A DNA stretch of 64,000 nt from JAJXXT01 sp963764465 (GCA_963764465.1 CAVXSO010000002.1:248001-312000); one strand, 5' to 3'; shown: positions 31,246 to 40,178, counted from the first letter of the stretch. Translations and numbers: made by a program. Notes: a model not told the origin generated them from the letters alone.

Positions 31246-33132
31246 ATGGCGGGTTTCCTGGGGATTTCCAGCCCCCAGCGTAACGGAACGGCGACCGGGC
31301 AACGGCCCGGTCTGTTCGCGCGCCTCGGTTTCGCCGGCGGCGCCGAAAGCAACTCCGCGACCGTGCGCCCACGCCGTGCCATCGGCGAGCGCATCCAGCA
31401 TGTGCCGCAGACGCTGCGTGCCCTGGTTCGTGCCGACGAACTCGGCCTGGTGGTTCTGGCTGCGGGGGTCGGACTGATCGCCGGCGTGGCGGTGACGCTG
31501 ATGAGCGTCGCCGCGCAGTTCATGCACCTGGTGCTGTTTGCCCTGCCGGACGGCGTGCGCCTTTCGGGCGCGCCGTTCATCAACCCGATCCGCGCCCTTA
31601 TCGTGCCCACGGTGGGCGGCCTGGTGCTCGGCGTCAGCGGCCTGTTCCTGGCGCGCTACAGCCCGCGCCGCGTGGTGGACGCGATTGAGGCCAACGCGCT
31701 CTACGGCGGGCGCATGTCGCTCAACGACAGCCTGGTGCTGGTGTTCCAGACGATCTGGTCCAACGGCGTCGGTGCCTCGGTGGGGCTCGAGGCCGGCTAT
31801 GCGCAGATCGGCTCCGCCCTTGGCTCGCGCCTTGGCCGGATCTTCCGGCTCCGGCGGTCGGAACTGCGGCTGCTCGTCGGCTGCGGTGCGGGGGCGGCGA
31901 TCGGCGCCGCCTTTAACGCGCCGCTCACTGGCGCCTTCTATGCCTTCGAGCTGATCATCGGCACCTACACGCTGGCGACGCTGGCGCCGGTGCTCGTTGC
32001 CTCCATCACGGCCGTCGCGCTGGTGCGGTTCCTCACGCCGGAGGACGTGCTCTCGGTTGCCCTGCCGGCCGAGATCCAGGCCGCCAATTTCATTCCGGTG
32101 CTGATCCTGGGCGTGCTCTGCGCGCTGGTCGGCATCGTCATCATGCGGGGCGTGACGCTGACCGAGGCCAGCTTCCGCCGCTCGCGCGTGCCGGCGTGGA
32201 TGCGGCCGATGATCGGCGGGCTCATCGTGGGCGTGCTGGGCCTGGTCTCGCCACAGGTCATGTCTTCCGGCCATGCCGCGGTGAAGCTCGGCCTGGAGAG
32301 TGCCACGACCCCGATCCTCCTGCTCGCCCTGCTGCTGGTGATGAAGTCCATCGCCTCGGCGGTCTCGATCGGGTCTGGCTTTCGCGGCGGCTTGTTCTTC
32401 GCCTCGCTCCTGCTCGGCTCGCTGCTTGGCAAGCTGTTCGGCGGGCTGTGGGCGATGCAGCATGTCCTGCCTTCGGTCCCGGTGATCGTCTGCGCGATGG
32501 TGGGCATGAGCGGCATGGCAACCGCCATCGTCGGCGGACCGCTTACCATGGCGTTCCTCTCGCTCGAGATGTCCGGCTCGCTACCGCTGACCGTGGCCGT
32601 CGTCGCTGCCTCGATCGTCTCGGCGCTGACGGTGCGGCGGACCTTCGGCTACTCCTTCGCGACGTGGCGCTTCCACCTGCGTGGCGAGGTCATTCGCTCG
32701 GCCGTGGATATCGGGTGGATCCACAACCTCACCGTTGGACGCATGATGCGCCGCGAGGTGCGCACCGCGCAGGCGGAGGATTCGCTCGCCTCGTTCCGCC
32801 GCGACCACCCGCTTGGCAGCCGCACGCGTGTCGTCGTGGTGGACGGGCACGAGCGCTATGTCGGCATGGCCATGGTGGCGGAGGCGCACACGCCGGAGCA
32901 CGATGGCGCGGAGCATGTGCGCGATATCCTGCACCAGCAGGACGCGATTCTGCTGCCGCAGATGTCGATCAAGGAGGCGGTGGAACTCTTCGAGACGGCG
33001 GAGGTGGACGCGCTGGCCGTTGTCGACACGCCGGAAAGCCGCCGGGTGATCGGCACGTTGACGGAGCAATATGCGCTGCGCCGCTACTCCGAGGAGCTTG
33101 ACCGGCGGCGACGCGAGATTTCCGGCGAATAG
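31246..33132 (+). CDS. ClC-family chloride channel/antiporter with C-terminal CBS domains
   Basis: 628 residues: cytoplasmic N-terminus, about ten hydrophobic helices (residues 70-480) and a CBS-like tail (about 510-620). ClC motifs include GCGAGAAIGAAFNAPLTGAF, SIGSGFRGGLFFASLLLGSL and GGPLTMAFLSLEMSG. The Cl-binding loops differ from the classical form: where GSGIP is expected the protein has SNGVGASVGLEAG, and GREGP appears as GLEAG. It belongs to the ClC subgroup that lacks the canonical filter and may have other ion selectivity. ATG 31246 follows a hairpin-bearing leader. Confidence 0.87.
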   Translation: MAGFLGISSPQRNGTATGQRPGLFARLGFAGGAESNSATVRPRRAIGERIQHVPQTLRALVRADELGLVVLAAGVGLIAGVAVTLMSVAAQFMHLVLFALPDGVRLSGAPFINPIRALIVPTVGGLVLGVSGLFLARYSPRRVVDAIEANALYGGRMSLNDSLVLVFQTIWSNGVGASVGLEAGYAQIGSALGSRLGRIFRLRRSELRLLVGCGAGAAIGAAFNAPLTGAFYAFELIIGTYTLATLAPVLVASITAVALVRFLTPEDVLSVALPAEIQAANFIPVLILGVLCALVGIVIMRGVTLTEASFRRSRVPAWMRPMIGGLIVGVLGLVSPQVMSSGHAAVKLGLESATTPILLLALLLVMKSIASAVSIGSGFRGGLFFASLLLGSLLGKLFGGLWAMQHVLPSVPVIVCAMVGMSGMATAIVGGPLTMAFLSLEMSGSLPLTVAVVAASIVSALTVRRTFGYSFATWRFHLRGEVIRSAVDIGWIHNLTVGRMMRREVRTAQAEDSLASFRRDHPLGSRTRVVVVDGHERYVGMAMVAEAHTPEHDGAEHVRDILHQQDAILLPQMSIKEAVELFETAEVDALAVVDTPESRRVIGTLTEQYALRRYSEELDRRRREISGE

Positions 33133-33215
33133 TCGCGCCGCTTGAGGCGCGGGCGCGATTTTGACCGTGAACCCTTTGTAATCGGCGCAATTTGAAATAT
33201 TTTTGCCTGGAATTG

Positions 33216-33230
33216 GCCATGATCCATGGC
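33216..33230. repeat. 15-bp perfect dyad in the lipoprotein leader
   Basis: GCCATG-ATC-CATGGC has fully complementary 6-bp arms. It follows an A+T-rich tract (33191-33204), unusual for this sequence, in the 138-bp gap between the ClC gene and the small lipoprotein gene at 33271, a plausible place for a promoter and operator. No convincing -35/-10 pair is seen. Confidence 0.5.
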
Positions 33231-33270
33231 TAGATGGCGCCTGGAAGCGATCAACCGAAAGGAGCTCGAA

Positions 33271-33489
33271 ATGACCCATTTGAAGCGCGGCCTTCTCGTC
33301 ATTCTGGCGGCCGGTTCGCTCGCCGCCTGCTCGGACCTTAACAACACGCAGCAGCGCGTGCTTTCGGGCGGTGCCATCGGTGCCGCGGGTGGTGCGGCGA
33401 TTTCCGCGATTGCCGGCGGGCCGATCCTGCTCGGGACCGCGATTGGCGCCGGCGCCGGCGCCGTTGCTGGCGCGGTGACGTCCCACTAA
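33271..33489 (+). CDS. Small glycine-zipper lipoprotein
   Basis: 72 residues. The signal peptide ends in a lipobox, GSLAACSD, so the mature protein would be lipidated on Cys20. The remainder is Gly/Ala-rich with a repeated G-x3-G pattern (GGAIGAAGGAAISAIAGG), like the glycine-zipper domains of small outer-membrane lipoproteins of the Osm/YMGG type. ATG 33271 follows AAAGGAG. Function unknown, perhaps envelope stress-related. Confidence 0.8.
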   Translation: MTHLKRGLLVILAAGSLAACSDLNNTQQRVLSGGAIGAAGGAAISAIAGGPILLGTAIGAGAGAVAGAVTSH

Positions 33490-33516
33490 CACTCCCCTCG
33501 GGGCTGGCGGTCGCGA

Positions 33517-34241
33517 TCAGCCCGCGGCGGCGACCGTCCGGCGCGACTTTGCCACCGACGCCGCCCAGCAGGCGGCGAACAGCAGCACCAGCGCAACGCC
33601 CAGTGCCGGAGGGTTGCCGTTGAGCGTTGCGACGGCGCGCCAGGCACGTTGTCGAGGTGGAAGGCCTCGCCCAGCACTTTGATGCCGCCGATGAACAGCG
33701 CGACGTTCACAGCCGAGCCAGTAATGGTGAGGTTGTGCAAGAGCTTGCGTGCGGGATCGACGCCGGCCCAACCGTAGGCGCGGACCATCAGCCTGCTGTC
33801 CGCGGTGTCCACCACCGGCATGCCGGCGGCGAACAGCGCGGGGAAGACCAGGACCGACCAAGGCGCGAGCCCCGAGGCGGTCCGCGTTGCCGCGATCGCC
33901 AACAACCCGCCCTCGGTCGCGGTATCAAAGCCGAGCCCGAACAGGAACCCGACGCGAGACATTTGGGCGGGGCCGGCGCCGAGCGCCACCGCCACGCAGG
34001 CGAGCACGACGATGGTGGAACGGTCCAACGAGAACCGCAGCGCCACGGTGCCCGCATGCCCGCCGTCTGCGAGCAGGCGGCGGACGACGTTGTCGATGGT
34101 GGCGATATGGTCCGCGTCCAGCGGGTGGCGCTGCCCGAAAACCCGGGCCAGCAGCGCCGTGCCGAGCAGCGATGGCCGGTTGCCCAAGCACCAGGCGGCC
34201 CACAGCTGTGCCGCTGCGCTCGTCGTGACGAGGCCCGCCAT
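33517..34241 (-). pseudogene. Nickel/cobalt transporter (NiCoT), frameshifted near the 3' end
   Basis: Single-component Ni2+/Co2+ permease of the HoxN/NixA type. From ATG 34241 the frame gives the NiCoT motifs: GQRHPLDADHIATIDNVVRR (metal signature, normally H-A-x-D-A-D-H-I), FLFGLGFDTATEGGLLA, FAAGMPVVDTADSRLMVRAY and RKLLHNLTITGSAVNVALFI. Near 33642-33650 the frame breaks: the expected last helix (TLNGNPPALGVALVLLFAAC) is read in another frame and ends at TGA 33517-33519. One lost base would explain it. The product is also shorter than the usual 330-350 residues. It could still work only if the end is dispensable. Confidence 0.75.
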
Positions 34242-34364
34242 GACGTGGCGGTCCCGGAGCCGGTTGCGAGGCGGGACGGGCTTGGTGCGGCGTTGGCGTG
34301 CCCCGCGCTGGCAGGTGGCGGCGGGAGTGTCCACCGCGCGTCGTGGCAAGACCAGCGCCGCCTG

Positions 34365-35441
34365 CTAGCCCTTGTTGCTGCCGAAGGACGCCTTTTCCAG
34401 TTCCAGGAACACGCGGTAGGCGTTGCCCTTGTTGATGGCGGCGAACGCTGGGACGTCGCGGTAGCGCGACCAGTCCGCCGCGGCGTAGGCGACCTCGAAC
34501 TGGGTCCAGTTCGCGACCGCGTTGCCCATCACCTTGCGCAGGTAGCGGATGTAGTCACCAGTGAAGCGGATTGCCTGGTGCGGATCGGTCGAGGTCTGGC
34601 CGTGGCCGGGGATGATGAAGCGCGGGTTGATCGCGGCCACGTCGTCGAGCCCGCGCAGCCAGTTGGTGGTGTTGACCACGGCGCTCGACATGAACGGGAT
34701 GCGGTGGTTCTGCACGATGTCGCCGGCGAACAGCACGCGGTCCGGTAGCACCTCCATCATCATGTCGCTCATGGAATGGGCGGGGCCGGCGTAGTTGAGG
34801 TGGAACGTCTTGGCCCCGAGCCGGATCTGCGCGGCCTGGCGAAAGACCAGCCGCGGCTCGACGATGCGGGTGTTGGCATCCACCCAGGGGGCGAGGGCCT
34901 GGCGCCGCTGCTCCAGGCGGGGGATCGCCTTTTCGTCGTCGATGTTGCCGGGGGCGGTGTATTCCAGTGCCTCACGCTGCGCCACGATCACCGCGTCCGT
35001 GTGGTCGCGGAAGGCCTGCAGGCCGTAGATGTGATCGGCGTGGTAGTGGCTTGCGACGACGAAGCGAACGGGCTTGTCGGTGACGCGACGGATCTCCTGC
35101 AGCATCGCCCAGCCGAGGCTCGGTGTGCCCAGCGTGTCGAACACCACGACGCCTTCGTCGGTGACGACGAATCCGGCGTTGGAGGTGTGGCCTTCGTTCT
35201 TCTGGTCCGGAATTGCGGGGTGGCCGATCGTGTAGTGGATCGGCGCGTCGGGCACCTGCTGGAAGGCCAGCGGTTCGATGAGGGGCGCGTAGGGCGCGGG
35301 AGCCGCGGCGACGGTGGCGGGCAGGGCGGCGCAGGCGAGCAGCGCGCGCCGCCCCAGCTGCCGCCGCCCCGGAAGACGCTGCCAGGGACCGGCGCCGCAG
35401 CAACCGGCTTCCGCCAGATCCGGAGGCGCGTCACTTCGCAT
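34365..35441 (-). CDS. soxH: Metallo-beta-lactamase-fold hydrolase, SoxH-like
   Basis: 358-residue exported protein with a metallo-beta-lactamase fold. A twin-arginine-like signal (RRQLGRRALLACAALPATVA) precedes the domain. Zn ligands: SHYHADH, GPAHSMSD, LFAGDI and IPGHGQ. It resembles SoxH and the quinoprotein-relay zinc metallohydrolases found at the end of sox or PQQ-dehydrogenase clusters, whose role in thiosulfate oxidation is unclear. Last gene of the sox operon; its ATG overlaps the preceding gene by 11 bp. Confidence 0.72.
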   Translation of the reverse strand: MRSDAPPDLAEAGCCGAGPWQRLPGRRQLGRRALLACAALPATVAAAPAPYAPLIEPLAFQQVPDAPIHYTIGHPAIPDQKNEGHTSNAGFVVTDEGVVVFDTLGTPSLGWAMLQEIRRVTDKPVRFVVASHYHADHIYGLQAFRDHTDAVIVAQREALEYTAPGNIDDEKAIPRLEQRRQALAPWVDANTRIVEPRLVFRQAAQIRLGAKTFHLNYAGPAHSMSDMMMEVLPDRVLFAGDIVQNHRIPFMSSAVVNTTNWLRGLDDVAAINPRFIIPGHGQTSTDPHQAIRFTGDYIRYLRKVMGNAVANWTQFEVAYAAADWSRYRDVPAFAAINKGNAYRVFLELEKASFGSNKG

Positions 35442-36438
35442 GGTACGGCTGGAAACCATATTGTTGCAGAATCGCTATAGCCTGCTTGCTATCCACGAAT
35501 TGCAGCCAGGCCTTCGCGGCCGCCGCGTGCGCGGCGCCCTTGACCATCGCTGCGGCGTAGATGGCGCGCGTGTTCTGTTCGGCAGGGATCGCGATATGCT
35601 CGATCGGGTGGCCGGCTTTCTCCTGGAACACCGCCTCGGAGGTCCAGGTCACGCCGGCCTGTACCCGCCGCTGCATCAGCCACAGCGGCGTCTGGCGGTG
35701 ATGGATATGGGTCAGCACCGTCATGCCGGAGGCGACCTTGTCCTCGTAGACGGATTTCACCAGCGCTTCGCCGCCCGCCGCCGCAAGCGATGCCTTGATC
35801 TGGCGCGCCACGCCTTCCCAGGCCGGGTTGGGCATGGCGAGCGGCAGGTCCGCCCGGCCGAGATCAGCGAGGCCGGTGACATGGCCCGGGTTACCCTTGG
35901 GGATCATGATCGCGAGGTCGTTGGTTGCGTAGGCGACGACGGGCGCCACGAGGCTGCCGCCCTTCACCATTCCCTGGTTGACGCGCAGCCCGGCCATGAA
36001 CACGTCGGGTTTCACCGTCCAGGTCATGTTGCCGACGGTGACGCGCCCGCCGGCCGCGAGTTGCTTGCGCAGAATGCCCGGTGGCAGCGTCTCGAAATAG
36101 ACGCCGCGATAACGCGGGTAGGCCTTCTCGAAGGCGCGCACCGTCTCGCCGATGGCGAAATAATCGTTGCCGGCGATGTAGAGAACGAGCGCCGGATGAT
36201 CGAGGCTGCCATGGAAATCCGAGAGCACATCGACCGGCGGCACGGTGAACTCCAGGCCGTGACTTGGCGCGCCGTTGTTGGTGCCATGTTGCCATGGCGG
36301 AAACAACGCGTCGTCGGCGGCAACGCTTCCGGCTGGGCTTTCCGGCGGAGGGGCCGCCATCGCGCTGCCGGCGTACAGCGCCGCCGCCGCGAGCCCGAGA
36401 AGCGTGTGCCGCGCCATCCGGGCGATTGCCGAGATCAT
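35431..36438 (-). CDS. Orphan periplasmic binding protein in the sox operon (ModA-like)
   Basis: 335 residues with a signal peptide (MARHTLLGLAAAALYAGSAM, cleaved after AMA) and a type II periplasmic-binding fold similar to ModA/SBP_bac_11 proteins: ALVLYIAGNDYFAIGETVRA, YATNDLAIMIPKGNPGHVTG, GVTWTSEAVFQEKAG, AKAWLQFVDSKQAI. No permease or ATPase gene is near, so it is unlikely to be an importer by itself. It could bind an oxyanion (thiosulfate, sulfite, molybdate for SoxC) or act in assembly. It lies between the DsrE-like and SoxH-like genes, clearly in the operon. Confidence 0.78.
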   Translation of the reverse strand: MISAIARMARHTLLGLAAAALYAGSAMAAPPPESPAGSVAADDALFPPWQHGTNNGAPSHGLEFTVPPVDVLSDFHGSLDHPALVLYIAGNDYFAIGETVRAFEKAYPRYRGVYFETLPPGILRKQLAAGGRVTVGNMTWTVKPDVFMAGLRVNQGMVKGGSLVAPVVAYATNDLAIMIPKGNPGHVTGLADLGRADLPLAMPNPAWEGVARQIKASLAAAGGEALVKSVYEDKVASGMTVLTHIHHRQTPLWLMQRRVQAGVTWTSEAVFQEKAGHPIEHIAIPAEQNTRAIYAAAMVKGAAHAAAAKAWLQFVDSKQAIAILQQYGFQPYHAK

Positions 36439-36457
36439 GAAATCTCCTTGCTACGGC

Positions 36458-36904
36458 TCAGGGTCGGATAATGGTGTAGCCGTGCTCGGACAGCGTGATG
36501 AGGTGTACGACGCCTGAGGGCACGGGGCGCGACATCGGGTTGCGCGGGAACGGCTTGCCGGTCTTGCGCTCTATCCCGTCCATCGTGTTCTGGCAGGCGT
36601 CGAAGATCACGCCCTGCTTCACCAGGCCCGCGATACGCTCGCTTTCCTTGTTGCCGATACGCAACAGCTCGATGCCGCCGGCAAAGGCCACGATCTGGAT
36701 CGCCACCTTGTCGGGCCCGTAGAGGGAGATAACGTTGAATGCGTTGTTGAGGACGACTGTCTGCAGAAGCGGCGTCGCCTCGCTGATCTGCAGCGCCAGG
36801 CGGTGCTCAATGAAGGCGCTCTCACCCGGCATGCCGACCGAGGCGGCTGCTGGCCGCGCCGTCGCGGCCGCGAGGGCCGCCCCCAAGCCTCGACGTCCGA
36901 TCAT
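36458..36904 (-). CDS. Exported DsrE-family protein of the sox operon
   Basis: 148 residues. A short N-terminal export signal with paired arginines (MIGRRGLGAALAAATARPAA) is followed by a DsrE-like fold: FIEHRLALQISEATPLLQTV, NNAFNVISLYGPDKVAIQIV, and VIFDACQNTMDGIERKTGKP with one conserved Cys, the usual sulfur-carrying position in DsrE/TusD proteins. It probably handles sulfane sulfur in the periplasm. ATG 36904 overlaps the soxB stop (ATGA). Confidence 0.78.
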   Translation of the reverse strand: MIGRRGLGAALAAATARPAAASVGMPGESAFIEHRLALQISEATPLLQTVVLNNAFNVISLYGPDKVAIQIVAFAGGIELLRIGNKESERIAGLVKQGVIFDACQNTMDGIERKTGKPFPRNPMSRPVPSGVVHLITLSEHGYTIIRP

Positions 36905-38652
36905 GATGGCAACAGGCCGGGATTGCCGGCCACTCCCTCGATGGTGATGCGATCCTCGATCAGCGGCTTGGCGAGCAGGCCGCCGCGTAGTGCCTTGGCG
37001 ACCACTTCCCAGACCGGCTTGCCGTCCTGCGGCCGGCTGACGGAAGCCCAGCCTGCGACCCTGTAGTTCTTGCCCGGCTCGATCGGCTTGCCGCCGCGCA
37101 GGGTCATCGCCGAGATGCGGCTTCCCATCTTGGCGTCTGGTTTGCACGCGTAGGACATGCCGCCCATGCGCACCATGTCGCCGCCCTGCTGCACATAGGG
37201 ATCGGGGTTGAAGAGATTGTCGCAGACATCCTCCATCACGCCCTTGAGGTCCGCGCCCGTCATCGTCTGCGCATAGACCGAGGGATAGGTCATCGCGGTG
37301 TGGGTGAGCAGGAACTCCATTGTCAACGCCTGGCCGGGCAGTTGGCTCGGACCCCAGCGGAAGCCCGGCGAGAGTGCGATCTCCGCATCCATTTCCTGCA
37401 GCAGGGCGTTGCAGATCACCTGGTCCATCGTGCCGGTGAAATTGCCGCGGCGGTAGAGCACATCGATTGCCGTCGCCAGTTTCTCGTCCAGCATCGCGCG
37501 ATCGTGCGCGGCGATCTCGCCCACCTTGGCGGCGACTGCCGTGTCTGCCTTCAGCAGCGAGGGAAAGACCGGAAGTAGATCGTAATGAACGCCCGTGACC
37601 TTGCCGTCGCCTACCTCGAGGTCGAGCACGGCAATGAACTTGCCCGACGACCCACCGTTGGTGACCAGCGTCTTGCCGCCGGCATTGGCGACCACGCTCG
37701 GGGCGGGCGTGCAGTCGTGCGTATGCCCGCCGAGGATAACGTCGATGCCGCGCACCCGGCTCGCGAGCTTTAGATCCACGTCCATGCCGTTGTGCGACAG
37801 CAGGATCACCGCGTCGGCGTGCTCCTTGGCGCGTACCTCGTCGACGATCTTCTGCAGCTCGGGTTCGCGCACCCCGAAGGTCCAGTCCGGGACGAAGCGC
37901 TGCGGATGCGCGATCGGCTGGTAGGGGAAGGACTGGCCAATAATCGCGATGCGCTTGCCGCCCAATTCCTTGATCAGATAGGGCTGAAAGACGCGACCGC
38001 TCTTGCTGTCGAAGGCCGGCGCGCCGTTGAACGCGGCGTCATCCGTCAGGAAGACGTTCTGCGCCAAGTACGTTCCCTTGAACGCGGCGAGGTTAGCGCG
38101 GAACTGTTTCTCGCCGTACGTCATCTCCCAGTGGGAGGTCATGGCGTCTATGCCGAGCAGGTTCGAGAGCTCGACCATCGCCATGCCGTTGCTGGCATGC
38201 GCGGCCCAGCTTCCCTGCCAGAGGTCGCCGCCGTCGAGCAGGAGGGAAGCGCTTTGTCCCGCCTCGGCGCGCAGGCGGTCGACCAGTGTCTTGGCATGCG
38301 CGAAGCCGCCCAGCATGCCGTAGCGATGCGCCGTCTCGGTGAAGTCGAGGCACGATGTCGCGTAGGCCATGGACGAGCCACGCTTGATCGCGAAATGGTC
38401 GAGGAAAGCTTGGCCGACCAGGTGCGGCGGCCGGCCCGCGGCGCCGCCCACGCCGATATTGACGCTGGGCTCGCGGAAATACACCGGCTGGTACTGCGCG
38501 TGCGTGTCGGTCTGGTGGATGATCCGCACGTTGCCGCGCCGGCCGAGTGCGTAGATGTCCTCGGCCGCAAGCGCGCGGGAGACCGGGGGTAGGTAGCCAG
38601 CGAGAATGCCGGCCGTCAGTCCCTGCAGCAGCCGGCGGCGGCGCAGGCTCAC
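36901..38652 (-). CDS. soxB: Thiosulfohydrolase SoxB
   Basis: Periplasmic Mn-dependent hydrolase that releases sulfate from SoxY-bound S-sulfonate. 583 residues from GTG 38652, which overlaps the soxK stop (GTGA); a GTG at 38673 is also possible. Twin-arginine signal LRRRRLLQGLTAGILAG. The metallophosphatase-type core reads HQTDTHAQYQP, LLDGGDLWQGS, TSHWEMTYGEKQ, LLSHNGMDVD and GGHTHDCTP; the 5'-nucleotidase C-terminal domain follows (FTGTMDQVICNALLQEMDAE). Motif order and length are normal for SoxB. Confidence 0.95.
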   Translation of the reverse strand: MSLRRRRLLQGLTAGILAGYLPPVSRALAAEDIYALGRRGNVRIIHQTDTHAQYQPVYFREPSVNIGVGGAAGRPPHLVGQAFLDHFAIKRGSSMAYATSCLDFTETAHRYGMLGGFAHAKTLVDRLRAEAGQSASLLLDGGDLWQGSWAAHASNGMAMVELSNLLGIDAMTSHWEMTYGEKQFRANLAAFKGTYLAQNVFLTDDAAFNGAPAFDSKSGRVFQPYLIKELGGKRIAIIGQSFPYQPIAHPQRFVPDWTFGVREPELQKIVDEVRAKEHADAVILLSHNGMDVDLKLASRVRGIDVILGGHTHDCTPAPSVVANAGGKTLVTNGGSSGKFIAVLDLEVGDGKVTGVHYDLLPVFPSLLKADTAVAAKVGEIAAHDRAMLDEKLATAIDVLYRRGNFTGTMDQVICNALLQEMDAEIALSPGFRWGPSQLPGQALTMEFLLTHTAMTYPSVYAQTMTGADLKGVMEDVCDNLFNPDPYVQQGGDMVRMGGMSYACKPDAKMGSRISAMTLRGGKPIEPGKNYRVAGWASVSRPQDGKPVWEVVAKALRGGLLAKPLIEDRITIEGVAGNPGLLPS

Positions 38653-38969
38653 CGAATGACCTCGTTCTGCCACAGCTTTTCCTGCTCGTGCGCCTGCTGC
38701 ACGGAGCGCTCGGCCAGGGCCTCAGCTCGTTTCGATATAGCAACAGCGTCGTCGTACTTGCCGTCGGCGAGTTCCTTTGCCGCCTGCTTCAGCGCCGCCT
38801 CGGTTGGGATCCACTGGTTGTGGACGGCCGCGGCGGCGGCATCCGCCTTGCGTGCGGCGTCGAGTGCCGCTTGCGCCTCGGCCTGGGTTGCCGCGCTTGC
38901 CATTCCGGGCGCCAGCATCGCGGCCAGTGCAAGGGCGAGACTTGCCGTCCTCACGGGAGTGTTTCTCAT
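38649..38969 (-). CDS. soxK: SoxXA-binding protein SoxK
   Basis: 106 residues with a signal peptide (LALALAAMLAPGMASA) and a short helical, Ala/Lys/Glu-rich mature domain: QAALDAARKADAAAAAVHNQ, ALKQAAKELADGKYDDAVAI, and HEQEKLWQNEVIR. This is the SoxXA-binding-protein type, which stabilises and stimulates SoxXA. It lies between soxA and soxB, both joined by 4-bp overlaps, as in other clusters that have soxK. Confidence 0.85.
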   Translation of the reverse strand: MRNTPVRTASLALALAAMLAPGMASAATQAEAQAALDAARKADAAAAAVHNQWIPTEAALKQAAKELADGKYDDAVAISKRAEALAERSVQQAHEQEKLWQNEVIR

Positions 38970-39844
38970 GGGCGGGTTCCCGGGCCGGTGATCGGCACGC
39001 CGTTGCTCATGTAGGAGAGGAAGTATTCGAGGTCGCGGTAGGCCTTGTCCTCGGGCTTGAGCGGCACCGCGCGCGTCTGCGCGTTGCAGCTGGTGAAGCG
39101 CCGGTCAATCGTGCCCATGCTGCCCCAGTCCGACCGATAGATCGGGAACGCCGCGAGTATGCCCATCGCCGGCGCGAGGATGTCGCCGCGCAACCGCTGG
39201 CCGGCGCCCTGCACGTGGCAGCTCGCGCAGGAGAAGTTGAGCTGGCCGCGACGGCTGTAGAAATACTGCTTGCCGGCCTCGTAGGCGGCGAGTGCGCGCG
39301 GGTCGTCCGGGATCTTGATGTCGAACAATTTGCCGCGTGAGGTGGAGGCCATGTAGGCGTCGATCGAGGCAATCAGTCCGACCTGGTATTTCAGCGGCTT
39401 CTCGCCGTTCGCCTCGCGGCAGCGGTTGATCGCGAGGTCCAGCGTGACGACCTCACCCGTCTTGGCATCGAAATAAGGATAGTTCTGGCGGATGCCGACG
39501 CCCTTGTTGGGGAAGCAGTCGGCGTAGGTCTTGCCGTTGGCGAATTTGCGGTTGAACTCGGTCTTGCCCTCGTCGAGCGCGAAGTCATAGGGAGGAAACT
39601 GCATGATTTCCTCCCACTGCTTGCGCATGCCCGCGTTCACCGCGTACGGGCCATTGCCCCAGTCGTCGTTCTTCACGGTGGGGAAGCGGTTCTTGAAATA
39701 GGCCTGGAACGCCAGCCGGTCGGCTTCGGGGTTCGGCTTTTCCGCGGCCCGCGCCGGTGAATGAGCCAGAACCACGGCTGCGAGCATGCCAGCGAGCAGC
39801 GCTGCCGGACGAAGGCTCGCGAGGAACGGTGCGGAGAAGCGCAT
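38966..39844 (-). CDS. soxA: L-cysteine S-thiosulfotransferase subunit SoxA
   Basis: c-type cytochrome of the SoxXA complex that joins thiosulfate to the SoxY cysteine. 292 residues with signal peptide (LLAGMLAAVVLAHSPARA). The only CxxCH haem site is SCASCHVQGAGQR near residue 200; the cysteine in FTSCNAQTRAVPLKPEDK is the active-site persulfide ligand. The N-terminal half has Cys in YADCFPNKG and INRCREA, a disulfide in place of the second haem of dihaem SoxA. So this is the monohaem form. Coupled to soxK by ATGA. Confidence 0.94.
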   Translation of the reverse strand: MRFSAPFLASLRPAALLAGMLAAVVLAHSPARAAEKPNPEADRLAFQAYFKNRFPTVKNDDWGNGPYAVNAGMRKQWEEIMQFPPYDFALDEGKTEFNRKFANGKTYADCFPNKGVGIRQNYPYFDAKTGEVVTLDLAINRCREANGEKPLKYQVGLIASIDAYMASTSRGKLFDIKIPDDPRALAAYEAGKQYFYSRRGQLNFSCASCHVQGAGQRLRGDILAPAMGILAAFPIYRSDWGSMGTIDRRFTSCNAQTRAVPLKPEDKAYRDLEYFLSYMSNGVPITGPGTRP

Positions 39845-39847
39845 GAT

Positions 39848-40162
39848 TCAGCCCAGGAGTTTGGCGGTGAAGCTGTCGCTCTTGCCGAGGTTGTCGGTCC
39901 AGCTGACCTTCAGGTCGTCGCCCTTGGCGCCGCCCTTGAATGTGAACTTGATGTACGGGTCCTTTGAGACGGCCGGGCCCCAATAGGCGGTGAAGACCGG
40001 CTTGCCCGCGTGCTCGAAGGTGAGGACTTCGATGTAATGCGGAGGAATGAGCTTGCCGCTGGAATTCTTCACGAAGCCGGAATCCATCGGGTGCTGGATC
40101 AGGGCCTGCACATCGGTGGTATCGCCGCCGGCGACCGCGCGCACTCGGATCGTGGATGGCAT
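39848..40162 (-). CDS. soxZ: Thiosulfate oxidation carrier subunit SoxZ
   Basis: 104-residue immunoglobulin-like partner of SoxY; no signal peptide, as usual because it is exported with SoxY. Motifs: RVRAVAGGDTTDVQALIQHP MDSG, IPPHYIEVLTFEHAGKPVFT, WGPAVSKDPYIKFTFKGGAK and the end WTDNLGKSDSFTAKL. It lies 16 bp after soxY and 3 bp before soxA. Confidence 0.96.
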   Translation of the reverse strand: MPSTIRVRAVAGGDTTDVQALIQHPMDSGFVKNSSGKLIPPHYIEVLTFEHAGKPVFTAYWGPAVSKDPYIKFTFKGGAKGDDLKVSWTDNLGKSDSFTAKLLG

Positions 40163-40178
40163 TGTTCTTCTCCCTCTC

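Noticed and set aside
35431..36438. Molybdate ABC importer receptor
   Set aside because: The fold is ModA-like, but no modB or modC gene lies nearby and the gene is embedded in the sox operon.
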